From Dechloromonas sp. TW-R-39-2 (lineage in GTDB: Bacteria; Pseudomonadota; Gammaproteobacteria; Burkholderiales; Rhodocyclaceae), in assembly GCF_016864195.1 (NCBI RefSeq), contig NZ_CP045202.1, positions 248,001 through 312,000 on the forward strand: a stretch of 64,000 nucleotides of DNA, written 5' to 3'. The position numbers and the translations under genes were made by a program. A model generated the notes under the pieces. The model saw nothing but the letters and a program-made list of their open reading frames with translations, had not been told where the DNA came from and did no database searches. Shown one piece after another: positions 18,394 through 30,909 of this stretch. Positions within the stretch are counted from its first letter, which is position 1. Each line of letters begins with the position of its first letter.

Positions 18394-20283
18394 ATGCTCT
18401 ATCCCACCCGTTTTGACGTGATCGTTGTCGGCGGCGGCCATGCCGGCACCGAAGCTGCGCTGGCTGCGGCAAGAGCGGGCGCGAACACGCTGTTGCTGAC
18501 GCACAATCTCGATACGCTGGGAGCGATGAGTTGCAACCCGTCGATCGGCGGTATCGGCAAGGGCCACCTGGTCCGTGAAGTTGATGCCTTGGGCGGTGCC
18601 ATGGCTGCCGCGACCGACGAATCGGGCATCCAGTTCCGCATCCTGAACGCCTCGAAAGGCCCGGCCGTGCGCGCTACCCGCGCCCAGGCCGACCGCGTGC
18701 TGTACAAGCAGGCGATCCGCGGTCGACTCGAAAATCAGCCCAATTTGACCATCTTCGCCGAAGCCTGTGACGACCTGATTGTCGAAGGCGACAAGGTGTG
18801 CGGCGCGGTTACCCAGCTCGGCATCCGCTTTTTGGCCGATGCCGTGGTGTTGACCGCAGGCACCTTCCTCAACGGCAAGATCCACGTCGGGCTGGAGAAC
18901 TACACCGGCGGGCGCATGGGCGATCCACCCTCGGTGTCGCTGGCCGGCCGCCTGAAGGAACTGAAGCTGCCGCAAGGCCGCCTGAAGACCGGCACACCGC
19001 CGCGCCTGGACGGCAAGACCATCGATTTCTCGGTCATGGAAGAACAGCATTCGGACAACCCGATGCCGGTCTTCTCCTTCCTCGGCAACGCGGCCCAGCA
19101 TCCGCGCCAGTTGCCGTGCTGGATCACCGAAACCAACGAACGCACGCACGACATCATCCGCAGCGGCCTGGACCGTTCGCCGATGTACACCGGTGTCATC
19201 GAAGGCGTCGGCCCGCGTTATTGCCCGTCGATTGAAGACAAGATTCACCGCTTCGCCGACAAGGACAAGCACAACGTCTTCCTTGAACCAGAAGGCCTGA
19301 CGACGCACGAAATCTACCCGAACGGCGTGTCAACCAGCCTGCCTTTCGACATCCAGCTGGCGCTGGTGCGCTCGATCCGCGGCATGGAAAACGTGCACAT
19401 CCTGCGCCCCGGCTACGCCATCGAATACGACTTCTACGACCCGCGCGGCCTCAAGGACACGCTGGAAACCAAGGCCATCAACGGCCTGTTCTTCGCCGGC
19501 CAGATCAACGGCACGACCGGCTACGAGGAAGCCGCCGCACAGGGTCTGCTGGCCGGCGTCAATGCCGTGCGCTACGTCCGTGGCGAAGCCGGCTGGTGCC
19601 CGAAGCGCAACGAAGCCTATCTCGGCGTACTGGTCGACGACCTGATCACGCGCGGCGTTTCCGACCCCTACCGGATGTTCACCAGCCGCGCCGAATACCG
19701 CCTCAGCCTGCGCGAAGACAATGCCGACCTGCGCCTGACTGAACAGGGCAGGGCGCTTGGACTGGTCGACGACAATCGCTGGGACGCCTTCTGCCGCAAG
19801 CGCGATGCCGTCGCCGCCGAACAGGAGCGTCTGAAGGCGACCTGGGTCAATCCAAAGATCACGCCGGCCGAAGATTGCATCCGTGTCCTCGGCAAAGCCA
19901 TCGAACACGAGTACAACCTGTTCGAATTGCTGCGCCGCCCGGAAGTCTCCTACGCATCGTTGCTTACCTTGCCGGGTGCCGGCGAGGCACAGACCGATCC
20001 GCTGGTTGTCGAGCAACTGGAAATCTCGGCCAAGTATCAGGGCTACATTGACCGGCAGGCCGACGAAGTGGCGCGGTCGACCAGCTACGAGAGCATGATT
20101 CTGCCGGTCGATCTGGATTACGGCACCGTCGCCGGGCTATCCAACGAGGTCAAGCAGAAGCTGACCCAGCATCGGCCGCAAACGATCGGCCAGGCCTCGC
20201 GCATCCAGGGCATCACCCCGGCCGCCATTTCGCTGCTGCTGATCCATCTCAAGCGCCACAATCTTTCGCAGGTGGCCGTATGA
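18394..20283 (+). CDS. mnmG: tRNA uridine-5-carboxymethylaminomethyl modification enzyme, FAD subunit
   Basis: Protein of 629 residues, the family's usual length, with the N-terminal FAD motif '[10 protein letters not shown]' and the diagnostic '[19 protein letters not shown]'. With MnmE it modifies U34 of several tRNAs. It begins the coupled series mnmG-rsmG-parA-parB, with each pair overlapping by ATGA. The upstream 190 bp are shared with the divergent REC-TPR gene; a TAAAAT at 18352-18357 is a possible -10. Confidence 0.97.
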   Translation: MLYPTRFDVIVVGGGHAGTEAALAAARAGANTLLLTHNLDTLGAMSCNPSIGGIGKGHLVREVDALGGAMAAATDESGIQFRILNASKGPAVRATRAQADRVLYKQAIRGRLENQPNLTIFAEACDDLIVEGDKVCGAVTQLGIRFLADAVVLTAGTFLNGKIHVGLENYTGGRMGDPPSVSLAGRLKELKLPQGRLKTGTPPRLDGKTIDFSVMEEQHSDNPMPVFSFLGNAAQHPRQLPCWITETNERTHDIIRSGLDRSPMYTGVIEGVGPRYCPSIEDKIHRFADKDKHNVFLEPEGLTTHEIYPNGVSTSLPFDIQLALVRSIRGMENVHILRPGYAIEYDFYDPRGLKDTLETKAINGLFFAGQINGTTGYEEAAAQGLLAGVNAVRYVRGEAGWCPKRNEAYLGVLVDDLITRGVSDPYRMFTSRAEYRLSLREDNADLRLTEQGRALGLVDDNRWDAFCRKRDAVAAEQERLKATWVNPKITPAEDCIRVLGKAIEHEYNLFELLRRPEVSYASLLTLPGAGEAQTDPLVVEQLEISAKYQGYIDRQADEVARSTSYESMILPVDLDYGTVAGLSNEVKQKLTQHRPQTIGQASRIQGITPAAISLLLIHLKRHNLSQVAV

Positions 20284-20897
20284 GCCGTCAAGCACTGGCC
20301 GCCGGCCTCGCCGAATTGCACCTTGAACTCACCGAAGCGACGCAGGACAAGCTCCTCGACTTCCGCGACCTGCTGCTCAAGTGGAACCGGACCTACAACC
20401 TGACCGCGCTGCGCAATCCAGCCCAGGCCATCTCGCACCATTTGCTCGACTCGCTGGCCATCCTGCCGCATATCGGTTCAGGCTCGCTGCTCGATGTTGG
20501 CAGCGGCGGTGGGCTGCCCGGCATTCCGCTGGCCATCACCCGCCCGGAACTGTCGGTCAGCATGGTCGACACCGTCCAGAAAAAAGCCACTTTCCTGCAG
20601 CAGGCAAGCATTGAGCTTGGGCTGAAGAATGTCGCGGTGCACCACGCCAGAGTCGAGGAAATGACCGGACAGTACGCCCAGATCAGCTCGCGTGCCTTTT
20701 CGGAGCTGGCGCTGTTCGTCAGCCTGACCCGCCATTTGCTCGCCCCGGGCGGCCGCTGGCTGGCCATGAAGGGCGTCCGTCCCGACGACGAAATTGCCGC
20801 GCTGCCGGCCGATGTAACGGTTGAAACGATCATTCCGCTCCGCGTTCCGGGGCTGGATGCCGAAAGACATTTGATCATTTTGAAAGCCGGGTCATGA
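20280..20897 (+). CDS. rsmG: 16S rRNA (guanine527-N7)-methyltransferase
   Basis: Protein of 205 residues with the SAM-binding loop '[15 protein letters not shown]' and the RsmG-type N-terminus '[14 protein letters not shown]'. It methylates G527 of 16S rRNA. The start overlaps the mnmG stop (ATGA at 20280-20283) and the stop overlaps parA. Confidence 0.96.
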   Translation: MSRQALAAGLAELHLELTEATQDKLLDFRDLLLKWNRTYNLTALRNPAQAISHHLLDSLAILPHIGSGSLLDVGSGGGLPGIPLAITRPELSVSMVDTVQKKATFLQQASIELGLKNVAVHHARVEEMTGQYAQISSRAFSELALFVSLTRHLLAPGGRWLAMKGVRPDDEIAALPADVTVETIIPLRVPGLDAERHLIILKAGS

Positions 20898-21655
20898 AAG
20901 TACTCGCCATCACCAACCAGAAGGGCGGCGTCGGCAAGACCACGACAGCCGTCAATCTCGCCGCCTCGCTGGGTGTCGAAGGTCAACGCGTCCTGCTGAT
21001 CGACCTCGATCCGCAGGGCAACGCAACGACCGGCGCAGGCATCACCAAGAAGGAAGCACTGCCGACGGTGTACCAGTTACTGATCGGCGCCGCGACCCTG
21101 AGCGAGGTTTGCATCCACACCGAATTCGGCTTCGATATTCTCCCGGCCAACCGCGAACTGGCCGGTGCCGAGGTCGAGCTGATCGAACTCAGCGAGCGCG
21201 AATACCGCTTGAAAAATGCGCTGCAAGCCGGTCATGCAACCTACGACTTCATCCTGATCGACTGTCCACCCGCCCTCAACATGCTGACGGTCAACGGCCT
21301 AGTGGCATCGGATTCCGTGCTGATCCCGATGCAATGCGAATATTACGCGCTAGAAGGCCTGTCCGATCTGGTCGAAACACTGCGCAAGGTGCGCGCTCAC
21401 TTGAATTCCCGGCTCGAAATCGAAGGTCTGCTGCGCACCATGTACAACGCCCAAAGCACGCTGACGCAACAGGTTTCAAACGAACTTGAAAACCACTTCG
21501 GCAACAAGGTCTACAAGACCATCGTGCCACGCAATGTCCGACTCGCCGAAGCCCCGTCCTACGGCAAGCCGGTCATCGCTTTTGACAAAAATTCCAAGGG
21601 CGCGCAAGCCTACAGCGCGCTCGCCAAAGAAATTCTCGAAAGGGTCGCCCCATGA
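20894..21655 (+). CDS. parA: Chromosome-partitioning ATPase ParA
   Basis: Protein of 253 residues with the deviant Walker A '[14 protein letters not shown]' near the N-terminus and '[11 protein letters not shown]', typical of chromosomal ParA/Soj. It forms dynamic DNA-bound gradients that move ParB-parS complexes. Start and stop both overlap neighbours by 4 bp. Confidence 0.96.
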   Translation: MKVLAITNQKGGVGKTTTAVNLAASLGVEGQRVLLIDLDPQGNATTGAGITKKEALPTVYQLLIGAATLSEVCIHTEFGFDILPANRELAGAEVELIELSEREYRLKNALQAGHATYDFILIDCPPALNMLTVNGLVASDSVLIPMQCEYYALEGLSDLVETLRKVRAHLNSRLEIEGLLRTMYNAQSTLTQQVSNELENHFGNKVYKTIVPRNVRLAEAPSYGKPVIAFDKNSKGAQAYSALAKEILERVAP

Positions 21656-22503
21656 TCAAGATGAAAGGACTCGGCCGCGGCCTTGACGCACTGCTTTCCG
21701 GCAACGACAAGCCGCACGGCGATGAGCAACGCAATTTGCCGGTCGAGCGTCTGCGCCCCGGCAAATACCAGCCGCGCACACACATGGACGATGCCGCATT
21801 GGCCGAACTGGCCGCCTCAATCAAGGCACAGGGCGTCATGCAACCGATTCTGGTGCGCGCCATCGACCCGACGCCGGGTGCCGAACGCTACGAAATCGTC
21901 GCCGGTGAACGCCGCTGGCGTGCCTCCCAACTGGCCGGCCTGAGTGAAGTTCCGGTACTGATTCGCAGCATTCCGGATGAACAGGCGCTGGCCATGGCGC
22001 TGATCGAGAACATCCAGCGCGAGAATCTCAATCCGCTTGAAGAAGCCCAGGGCCTGCAACGCCTGATCGACGAATTCGGCCTGACCCACCAGCAGGCAGC
22101 CGATGCCGTCGGCCGCTCACGTCCGGCAGCAACCAATTTGCTTCGTTTGCTGCAGTTGACCGCAGCAGTCCAAGAGCTTCTCATGGCCGGCAAGATCGAC
22201 ATGGGTCACGCCCGCGCCCTGCTGCCCATCCCTGGCGCACAGCAGGTTGCACTGGCACAGCGCATCATCCACAAATCGTTGTCTGTGCGCGAAACCGAGC
22301 GCCTCGTCCAGCAGATCATCAACCCGCCCAAACCATCCACAGTCCAGCCTGTCGACCGCGACATTCTGCGCCTTCAGGAAGAACTTTCGGATGTCATCGG
22401 TGCAGCCGTGGCGATCCGCAGCAACAAAAAGGGCGCCGGTAAATTGACCATCGAATTCAACGATCTCGACCAGCTCGACGGAATTCTCGGACGCCTCCGG
22501 TAA
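21652..22503 (+). CDS. parB: Chromosome-partitioning protein ParB
   Basis: Protein of 283 residues with 'KGLGRGLDALL' at the N-terminus, the CTP-binding motif 'GERRWRAS', an HTH around 'LTHQQAADAVGRSR' and a C-terminal dimerisation region. It binds parS and slides as a CTP-dependent clamp. The start codon overlaps the parA stop; a Met three codons later is possible. Near-parS sequences at 35406, 48125 and 54810 are listed separately. Confidence 0.96.
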   Translation: MIKMKGLGRGLDALLSGNDKPHGDEQRNLPVERLRPGKYQPRTHMDDAALAELAASIKAQGVMQPILVRAIDPTPGAERYEIVAGERRWRASQLAGLSEVPVLIRSIPDEQALAMALIENIQRENLNPLEEAQGLQRLIDEFGLTHQQAADAVGRSRPAATNLLRLLQLTAAVQELLMAGKIDMGHARALLPIPGAQQVALAQRIIHKSLSVRETERLVQQIINPPKPSTVQPVDRDILRLQEELSDVIGAAVAIRSNKKGAGKLTIEFNDLDQLDGILGRLR

Positions 22504-22547
22504 ACCAGTAATGGCCAGCCGGACATTGAGGAAAACCCGTAATTTCA

Positions 22548-22577
22548 TTGACGTACGGCGTTTAACTCTTGTATCAT
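22548..22577 (+). promoter_or_regulatory. Promoter of the ATP synthase operon
   Basis: TTGACG and TATCAT are spaced by 18 bp, placing the start of transcription near 22585, about 35 nt before the atpI start codon. It lies in the only intergenic space between parB and the atp genes. Confidence 0.6.
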
Positions 22578-22619
22578 TTAGGTCTGTGTGGCACAGCCGG
22601 TCAACGATTGCAGGACACC

Positions 22620-22961
22620 ATGTATAGAGCGATTTTCCTCCAATTTGGTGCAGCGCTGATAACAGCAGTCGGGGCCGGTGCAATAGTAGGAACACGGGGG
22701 CTTGTTTCGGTGGGATTGGCGGCTGTTGCCTGCATACTTCCCAACCTTTTCTTCGCCATCCGTCTAACGATGGTGAATGATCGCTCTGGCGCCTCTTACG
22801 CAGCGAACTTCTTCATCGGTGAGTTCCTCAAGATTGCAGCCACCATCGGATTACTGGCAATCGCCGTCAAGGGGTATCCCGAGATGCACTGGCCCAGCTT
22901 GCTGATCGGCTTTGCGATTGTCTTGCATGCAGGTTTTATAGCGTTTTGGAAGAAATCCTGA
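22620..22961 (+). CDS. atpI: ATP synthase assembly factor AtpI
   Basis: Small membrane protein of 113 residues with about four helices, in the usual first position of the atp operon. The start at 22620 follows CAGGA; a longer frame begins at 22569 but its extra residues do not resemble the family. AtpI assists c-ring assembly and ion supply. Its TGA is 2 bp before the atpB start. Confidence 0.85.
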   Translation: MYRAIFLQFGAALITAVGAGAIVGTRGLVSVGLAAVACILPNLFFAIRLTMVNDRSGASYAANFFIGEFLKIAATIGLLAIAVKGYPEMHWPSLLIGFAIVLHAGFIAFWKKS

Positions 22962-22963
22962 TT

Positions 22964-23830
22964 ATGTCTACAGCAGGCCACGAAACAGCAGCAAACGCGC
23001 CGACCGCCGGCGAATATATCGTCCACCACCTGACGCACTGGAACTCCACCGGTCACGCTCAGAAGGACGTCATTGATTTCAGCGTGATCAACCTCGATAC
23101 CATGATTTTCTCGGTGTTGATGGGCGTCATCGGTCTTTTCGTCATGTGGCGCGTCGCCAAGAGCGTCACCTCTGGCGTACCCGGCCGCATGCAGGCTGCC
23201 GTCGAAATCGTCCTCGAAATGGTGAACGACCAGGCCAAGGGCATTGTCCATAGCGCCGAATCGCGCAAGTTCGTCGGCCCTCTCGCGCTGACCGTTTTCA
23301 TCTGGATTTTCCTGATGAACTCGATGGACTTCCTGCCGCTCGATCTTCTGCCGACCATCTGGCAAACCATCACCGGCGACCATCACGCCTATCTGCGCGT
23401 TGTCCCATCCGCTGACCTGAACGGCACCCTCGGCATGTCCGTCGGCGTCCTGCTGGTCTGTGTTTACTACAACATCAAGATCAAGGGCATTGGCGGCTGG
23501 GTGCATGAACTCTTCACCGCACCGTTCGGTAGCCACCCGCTGCTTTACCCAATCAACTTCGCCATGCAGATGATCGAATTCCTCGCCAAGACCGTTTCCC
23601 ACGGCATGCGACTGTTCGGCAACATGTACGCTGGCGAACTCGTATTCATGCTGATCGCCCTGATGGGTGCCGCATGGTCTGCCAGCGCAACCGGAGTTTC
23701 CCTCTTTGCCGGCCACGTCATTGCCGGCTCGATCTGGGCAATTTTCCACATCCTGATCGTTGCACTGCAGGCATTCATCTTCATGATGCTGACACTGGTC
23801 TACGTTGGCCAGGCACACGAAGCACACTGA
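22964..23830 (+). CDS. atpB: ATP synthase subunit a
   Basis: Membrane protein of 288 residues with about six helices. The essential arginine lies in 'HGMRLFGNMYAGELV', and the C-terminus has 'LQAFIFMMLTLVY'. It supplies the proton half-channels against the c-ring. The ATG at 22964 is preferred; a TTG at 22946, still in frame, would overlap atpI. Confidence 0.96.
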   Translation: MSTAGHETAANAPTAGEYIVHHLTHWNSTGHAQKDVIDFSVINLDTMIFSVLMGVIGLFVMWRVAKSVTSGVPGRMQAAVEIVLEMVNDQAKGIVHSAESRKFVGPLALTVFIWIFLMNSMDFLPLDLLPTIWQTITGDHHAYLRVVPSADLNGTLGMSVGVLLVCVYYNIKIKGIGGWVHELFTAPFGSHPLLYPINFAMQMIEFLAKTVSHGMRLFGNMYAGELVFMLIALMGAAWSASATGVSLFAGHVIAGSIWAIFHILIVALQAFIFMMLTLVYVGQAHEAH

Positions 23831-23868
23831 TTTGTAGTAACTTTGTAGTCTTTACTTTTTTAACTTAG

Positions 23869-24129
<261 letters not shown>

Positions 24130-24167
24130 TCGGTCCTCACCCGATCAACTTTTAGAGGACTAGAACC

Positions 24168-24638
24168 GTGAATCTGAACGCAACGTTGTTTGCACAGCTC
24201 GTTGTGTTCTTCATTCTGGCGTGGTTCACGATGCAATTCGTGTGGCCCCCCATTGTGAAGGCGCTCGACGAGCGTGCGAAGAAGATCGCGGATGGACTGG
24301 CTGCCGCCGAACGCGGCAAGCATGATCTCGAACTGGCCACCAAGCGCTCCACGGAAGCACTCCGTGAAGGCAAGGAAAAAGCCGCCGAACTCCTGGCTCA
24401 AGCTGAAAAGCGTGCGGCTCAGGTAGTCGAAGAAGCGAAAGTTACGGCCAAGGCCGAAGCTGACCGCATCGTCGCCGGCGCCAAGGCTGAAATCGACCAG
24501 GAAGCTGTCCGCGCCAAGGAACAATTGCGCGAACAAGTCTCTGCCCTGGTTGTTTCCGGTGCAGAAAAAATTCTGCGTCGCGAGATTAATGCCCAGGCTC
24601 ATGCCGATATTCTGGCCACGATCAAACAGGATCTGTAA
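24168..24638 (+). CDS. atpF: ATP synthase subunit b
   Basis: Protein of 156 residues: one N-terminal membrane helix followed by a long charged, Ala-rich coiled coil that forms the peripheral stalk. AGAGGA precedes the start. Length matches the single-type b of proteobacterial enzymes. Confidence 0.96.
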   Translation: MNLNATLFAQLVVFFILAWFTMQFVWPPIVKALDERAKKIADGLAAAERGKHDLELATKRSTEALREGKEKAAELLAQAEKRAAQVVEEAKVTAKAEADRIVAGAKAEIDQEAVRAKEQLREQVSALVVSGAEKILRREINAQAHADILATIKQDL

Positions 24639-24643
24639 AGCTT

Positions 24644-25177
24644 ATGGCTGAATCTGTCACCATCGCCCGCCCCTATGCTGAAGCTGCCTACCGGATAGCT
24701 CAGGAAACCGGGGCGCAGGGCATCTGGGCTGCACGCCTTGCGCGTCTGTCCCTGATCGCCCAGGACGGGGACATGGCTTCGGTCATGGGCAATCCCCGGC
24801 TCTCCGCCGAGCAGGTTGCTGAACTGTTCATTTCGCTGTCGGAAGATAGCGACGCAACACTTGGCAGCTTTATTCGTACCCTCGCAGAAAACCGGCGTCT
24901 CGCGCTCCTGCCGGAGATTTCCCGGCTTTTCGACCTGGCCAAGAGCCAGGAAGAAGGGGTCAAAGAGGCGGTGGTGCATTCCGCATTTCCCATTGACGAC
25001 GCCCAGGTGTCGACGCTGCTCAAACAGCTCGAAGCCCGCTTTGGTACCCGTCTGACAGGCCGTGTCGTTATCGATCCGTCCCTGATTGGTGGGGTTAAGG
25101 TCGCCGTGGGTGACCAGGTGCTGGATGCTTCAGTCCGCGGCAAACTCGACTCGATGGCCGTGGCGCTGAACAACTAG
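24644..25177 (+). CDS. atpH: ATP synthase subunit delta
   Basis: Protein of 177 residues with 'TIARPYAEAAYRIA' at the N-terminus and 'DPSLIGGVKVAVGDQVLDASV' near the C-terminus, both OSCP/delta signatures. It joins the peripheral stalk to the top of F1. It begins 5 bp after atpF. Confidence 0.96.
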   Translation: MAESVTIARPYAEAAYRIAQETGAQGIWAARLARLSLIAQDGDMASVMGNPRLSAEQVAELFISLSEDSDATLGSFIRTLAENRRLALLPEISRLFDLAKSQEEGVKEAVVHSAFPIDDAQVSTLLKQLEARFGTRLTGRVVIDPSLIGGVKVAVGDQVLDASVRGKLDSMAVALNN

Positions 25178-25186
25178 GAGAATTTC

Positions 25187-26725
25187 ATGCAGTTGAATCC
25201 TTCCGAAATTTCTGAACTGATCAAGAGCAAGATCCAGAACCTGCAAGGCGCATCGGAAGTGCGCACGCAGGGCACCGTGGTTTCCGTCACTGACGGTATC
25301 GTCCGCGTGCATGGTCTGCAAGACGTCATGCAAGGCGAAATGCTGGAATTCCCCGGCAACACCTTCGGCATGGCACTCAACCTCGAGCGCGACTCCGTCG
25401 GCGCTGTTATCCTCGGCGAATACGAGCACATTTCCGAAGGCGACGTTGTCAAGACAACGGGCCGCATTCTGGAAGTGCCGGTTGGTCCGGAACTCCTTGG
25501 TCGCGTGGTCAACACGCTGGGCCAGCCGATCGACGGCAAGGGTCCGATCAACGCCAAGGAAACTGACAAGCTGGAAAAGGTTGCGCCGGGCGTTATTTGG
25601 CGTAAGTCCGTTTCCCAGCCGGTACAAACCGGCCTGAAGTGCGTGGACTCCATGGTTCCGGTTGGTCGTGGCCAGCGCGAGCTGATCATTGGCGACCGCC
25701 AGACCGGCAAGACCGCCGTTGCTGTCGATGCCATCATCAACCAGAAGGGTACCGGCGTTTTCTGCGTCTATGTCGCTATCGGTCAAAAGGCTTCGACCAT
25801 CGCCAACGTCGTTCGCAAGCTGGAAGAACACGGCGCGATGGCCAACACCATCGTTGTTGCTGCCTCCGCTTCTGAATCCGCTGCACTGCAGTACCTGGCT
25901 CCTTACGCTGGCTGCACGATGGGTGAGTACTTCCGCGACCGCGGTCAAGACGCACTGATCATTTATGACGATCTGACCAAGCAAGCTTGGGGCTACCGTC
26001 AGGTTTCCCTGCTGCTGCGCCGCCCACCAGGCCGTGAAGCTTATCCGGGTGACGTGTTCTATCTCCACTCACGCCTGCTCGAGCGCGCAGCTCGCGTTTC
26101 CGAAGAATGGGTCGAAAAGTTCACCAACGGCGAGATCAAGGGCAAGACCGGTTCGTTGACCGCGCTGCCAGTGATTGAAACCCAAGCTGGTGACGTTTCC
26201 GCCTTCGTTCCGACCAACGTGATTTCCATCACCGACGGTCAGATCTTCCTGGAAACCGACCTGTTCAACGCTGGTATCCGTCCTGCTATCAATGCCGGTA
26301 TCTCCGTGTCCCGCGTCGGTGGCGCTGCCCAGACCAAGCTGATCAAGAAGCTCGGTGGCGGTGTCCGTCTGGCCCTGGCCCAGTACCGCGAACTCGCTGC
26401 ATTTGCCCAGTTTGCTTCCGATCTCGACGAAGCAACCCGCAAGCAGCTGGAGCGTGGCCGTCTGGTGACCGAGCTGATGAAGCAAGCCCAGTACTCGCCG
26501 ATGAGCATCTCCGAAATGGCCGTCACGCTGTATGCAGCTGACAAGGGCTACTTCGACGATGTCGAAGTCAAGCGCGCTCTGGAATGCGAAAAGGCCATGC
26601 TCGGTTACCTCAAGGCTAACTGTGCCGACGTCATGAACACCATGGAGTCGTCCGCAGACCTCAGCGGTGATACCGAAAAGGCTCTCGCCGCCGGCATCAC
26701 CGCCTTCAAGGGCAGCTGGGCCTGA
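25187..26725 (+). CDS. atpA: ATP synthase subunit alpha
   Basis: Protein of 512 residues with the P-loop 'GDRQTGKT' at about 169 and the family signature '[17 protein letters not shown]'. It forms the non-catalytic half of the F1 hexamer and helps bind nucleotide. AGGAG lies upstream at the usual distance. Confidence 0.98.
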   Translation: MQLNPSEISELIKSKIQNLQGASEVRTQGTVVSVTDGIVRVHGLQDVMQGEMLEFPGNTFGMALNLERDSVGAVILGEYEHISEGDVVKTTGRILEVPVGPELLGRVVNTLGQPIDGKGPINAKETDKLEKVAPGVIWRKSVSQPVQTGLKCVDSMVPVGRGQRELIIGDRQTGKTAVAVDAIINQKGTGVFCVYVAIGQKASTIANVVRKLEEHGAMANTIVVAASASESAALQYLAPYAGCTMGEYFRDRGQDALIIYDDLTKQAWGYRQVSLLLRRPPGREAYPGDVFYLHSRLLERAARVSEEWVEKFTNGEIKGKTGSLTALPVIETQAGDVSAFVPTNVISITDGQIFLETDLFNAGIRPAINAGISVSRVGGAAQTKLIKKLGGGVRLALAQYRELAAFAQFASDLDEATRKQLERGRLVTELMKQAQYSPMSISEMAVTLYAADKGYFDDVEVKRALECEKAMLGYLKANCADVMNTMESSADLSGDTEKALAAGITAFKGSWA

Positions 26726-26742
26726 TCAGCTAGGAGAATTGC

Positions 26743-29044
<2,302 letters not shown>

Positions 29045-29069
29045 TGCAGTTTCTGGATAGGAGCCATTC

Positions 29070-29495
29070 ATGGTTATGACTGTTCATTGTGATGTCGTCA
29101 GTGCCGAAGAGTCCATCTTCTCCGGCCTGGTCGAGGTTGCGGTGTTTCCCGGCGAAGCCGGGGAACTCGGCATTCTGCCGCGCCACACCCCGCTGCTCAC
29201 TCGCATCAAGCCCGGCACTATTCGTCTGAAGGTGCTGGACCAGAGCGAATTCGAGCTGGTTTATGTGTCTGGCGGCATGCTGGAGGTACAGCCCGACATG
29301 ATTACCGTGTTGGCTGACACCGCCATTCGTGCCCACGACTTGGACGAAGCCAAGGCGCTTGAAGCCAAGAAGCGGGCCGAAGAAGCACTGGCCAACCGGA
29401 AAGCAGAAATGGATTACGCTGCGGCCGAATCCGAACTGGCGCAAGCAATTGCACAGCTTCAGACGATTCAGCATCTGCGCAAACATACGCACTGA
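29070..29495 (+). CDS. atpC: ATP synthase subunit epsilon
   Basis: Protein of 141 residues with an N-terminal beta-sandwich ('[19 protein letters not shown]') and a C-terminal two-helix inhibitory arm rich in Ala, Lys and Glu. The ATG at 29070 follows AGGAG; a Met at the third codon is a possible alternative. It is the last gene of the atp operon. Confidence 0.96.
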   Translation: MVMTVHCDVVSAEESIFSGLVEVAVFPGEAGELGILPRHTPLLTRIKPGTIRLKVLDQSEFELVYVSGGMLEVQPDMITVLADTAIRAHDLDEAKALEAKKRAEEALANRKAEMDYAAAESELAQAIAQLQTIQHLRKHTH

Positions 29496-29517
29496 TTCCG
29501 GAACAGCGGATAAAAAA

Positions 29518-29541
29518 AGGGCAGCTAAGGCTGCCCTTTTT
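29518..29541 (+). terminator. Rho-independent terminator of the atp operon
   Basis: AGGGCAGC, a TAAG loop and GCTGCCCT form an 8-bp stem flanked by A-runs and T-runs, so it can work in both directions. The IS element begins 9 bp downstream and leaves the terminator intact. Confidence 0.93.
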
Positions 29542-29549
29542 ATTTGCCC

Positions 29550-29577
29550 TGACCCGTCCTGCCAGAAGTTGACACCT
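29550..29577 (+). repeat. Left terminal inverted repeat of the IS3-family element
   Basis: Starts TGACCCGTCCTG and ends GTTGACACCT. It matches the reverse complement of 30867-30894 at 24 of 28 positions, with the mismatches confined to the central six bases. Confidence 0.92.
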
Positions 29578-29602
29578 TTTCCTGAGTGAAAGGGGAAGTC
29601 AG

Positions 29603-30007
29603 ATGGACACAGGGATTAAGAGGACACAGCGAGACTACACGCTGGCTTTTAAACGTGCCGTGGTTGATCAGGTAGAAAAAGGCGAGCTGAGTTACAAGCA
29701 GGCACAGGATCGCTACGGCATCCAGGGAAGATCGACGGTTCTGGTCTGGTTGCGTAAGCACGGTCGCCAGAACTGGGGGGCGATGGCATCATACGGTCGC
29801 ATGACTGACCCAACCCACCCATCAACGAGCGGCCAAGGCCTGACGCCGGAACAACGGATCAAGGAACTGGAAGTCCAGCTCAAGGAAGCGCGGGAGAAAT
29901 CCCAATTCTTCGAAGCAGTCATCGATGTTTTGAAGAAGGACTATGGCGTGCGTGTTGTAAAAAAGCCTGTGGGCAAGTCCTCGCGCAAAAGTCCGTTGAA
30001 GGGCTGA
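29603..30007 (+). CDS. IS3-family OrfA (HTH protein)
   Basis: Protein of 134 residues with an N-terminal helix-turn-helix ('GELSYKQAQDRYGIQGRSTV') of the Tnp_1/HTH type and a C-terminal leucine-zipper-like helix ('QRIKELEVQLKEAREKSQ'). It regulates transposition and contributes the DNA-binding part of the OrfAB transposase. AAAGGGGA lies before the ATG. Confidence 0.92.
   Translation: MDTGIKRTQRDYTLAFKRAVVDQVEKGELSYKQAQDRYGIQGRSTVLVWLRKHGRQNWGAMASYGRMTDPTHPSTSGQGLTPEQRIKELEVQLKEAREKSQFFEAVIDVLKKDYGVRVVKKPVGKSSRKSPLKG
29959..29965 (+). promoter_or_regulatory. Programmed -1 frameshift site A6G
   Basis: The heptamer A-AAA-AAG is in the correct phase in the OrfA frame. After a -1 slip the frame is open through to OrfB with no stop, which gives an OrfAB fusion transposase as in other IS3 elements. 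Confidence 0.85.
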
Positions 30008-30009
30008 GC

Positions 30010-30846
30010 GTGTCGAGGGCTTGCCGTCACATGGGAATCAGCCGGCAGGCACACTACCAGTGGCAACATCGTCGGGTGCTCGATGAGGCCAAGTGCGAGC
30101 GGGTTCTGGCACTGGTGAAGACAAAGCGTTTGCATCAAGCACGGCTGGGCACGCGCAAACTGCACCACCTGATTAGCCCAGCACTCGCCACTCAGGACCT
30201 GAGCATTGGTCGGGATGCCTTGTTTGCGCTGTTGCGCAGCACACACCTGTTGGTACAGCCCAAACGGGCCTATCACAAGACGACCAACAGCCAGCACCGT
30301 TTCCGGCGTCATCCCAACTTGCTGAAAGCCGGTCCCGAACAGATTCACGCCGAGGCCAGTGAGCAGGTTTGGGTCGCGGACATCACCTACCTGCCCACCC
30401 GCGAGCAGTGTGCCTACCTGAGCCTGGTGACCGATGCCTATTCACGCAAGATCGTCGGTTACCACGTCCATGGCAGCCTGCACACGGCCGAGGTCAGTCT
30501 GGCTTTGAAGATGGCACTGAAAAGCCGACAAGGGAATCGACAGCTGGTCCATCATTCGGACCGGGGGATTCAATACTGCTCGAATGAGTATCAGGCCATT
30601 CATCAGCAACACGGACTGATCTGCTCGATGACGGACGGCTACGACTGCTATCAGAATGCCTTGGCAGAGCGGGTCAATGGCATTCTGAAGCACGAATTCC
30701 TGCTTCAGCAGCCCGATGATCTACATCAGGCCCGACGCATGGTCAGCCAATCCGTCGCTATCTACAATCAGGAGCGGCCGCATTTCTCGCTACAATTGAA
30801 GACGCCCGATGAGGTCCATCGGGCGTCTTTGCAGGTCAGCAATTAA
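30010..30846 (+). CDS. IS3-family OrfB (DDE transposase catalytic part)
   Basis: Protein of 278 residues, here given from a GTG at 30010. An HTH_21-like region is followed by an rve integrase core. The catalytic triad is visible: Asp in 'VWVADITYLP', Asp in 'HHSDRGIQY' and Glu in 'NALAERVNGILKHE'. The frame is -1 to OrfA, so the working enzyme is probably the frameshift fusion. Full length, no disruption. Confidence 0.94.
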   Translation: MSRACRHMGISRQAHYQWQHRRVLDEAKCERVLALVKTKRLHQARLGTRKLHHLISPALATQDLSIGRDALFALLRSTHLLVQPKRAYHKTTNSQHRFRRHPNLLKAGPEQIHAEASEQVWVADITYLPTREQCAYLSLVTDAYSRKIVGYHVHGSLHTAEVSLALKMALKSRQGNRQLVHHSDRGIQYCSNEYQAIHQQHGLICSMTDGYDCYQNALAERVNGILKHEFLLQQPDDLHQARRMVSQSVAIYNQERPHFSLQLKTPDEVHRASLQVSN

Positions 30847-30866
30847 GCTGACCAATTCGTCGTAAT

Positions 30867-30894
30867 AGGTGTCAACCTATTTCAGGACGGGTCA
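30867..30894 (-). repeat. Right terminal inverted repeat of the IS3-family element
   Basis: Reads AGGTGTCAAC at its inner side and CAGGACGGGTCA at the outer end. It is the partner of 29550-29577, and the CCC target copy follows at 30895-30897. Confidence 0.92.
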
Positions 30895-30909
30895 CCCGGA
30901 ATTCCCAGA

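Larger units (their letters stand above)
29550..30894 (+). mobile_element. Complete IS3-family insertion sequence
   Basis: About 1345 bp bounded by 28-bp imperfect inverted repeats that begin TG and end CA, as in the IS3 family. The three bases CCC occur directly outside both ends (29547-29549 and 30895-30897), a 3-bp target duplication. Inside are orfA and orfB in the 0/-1 frame arrangement, with an A6G slippery heptamer. All parts look intact, so the copy may be active. It landed between two convergent gene ends without damaging either. The subgroup and any named element cannot be fixed without a database. Confidence 0.93.
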
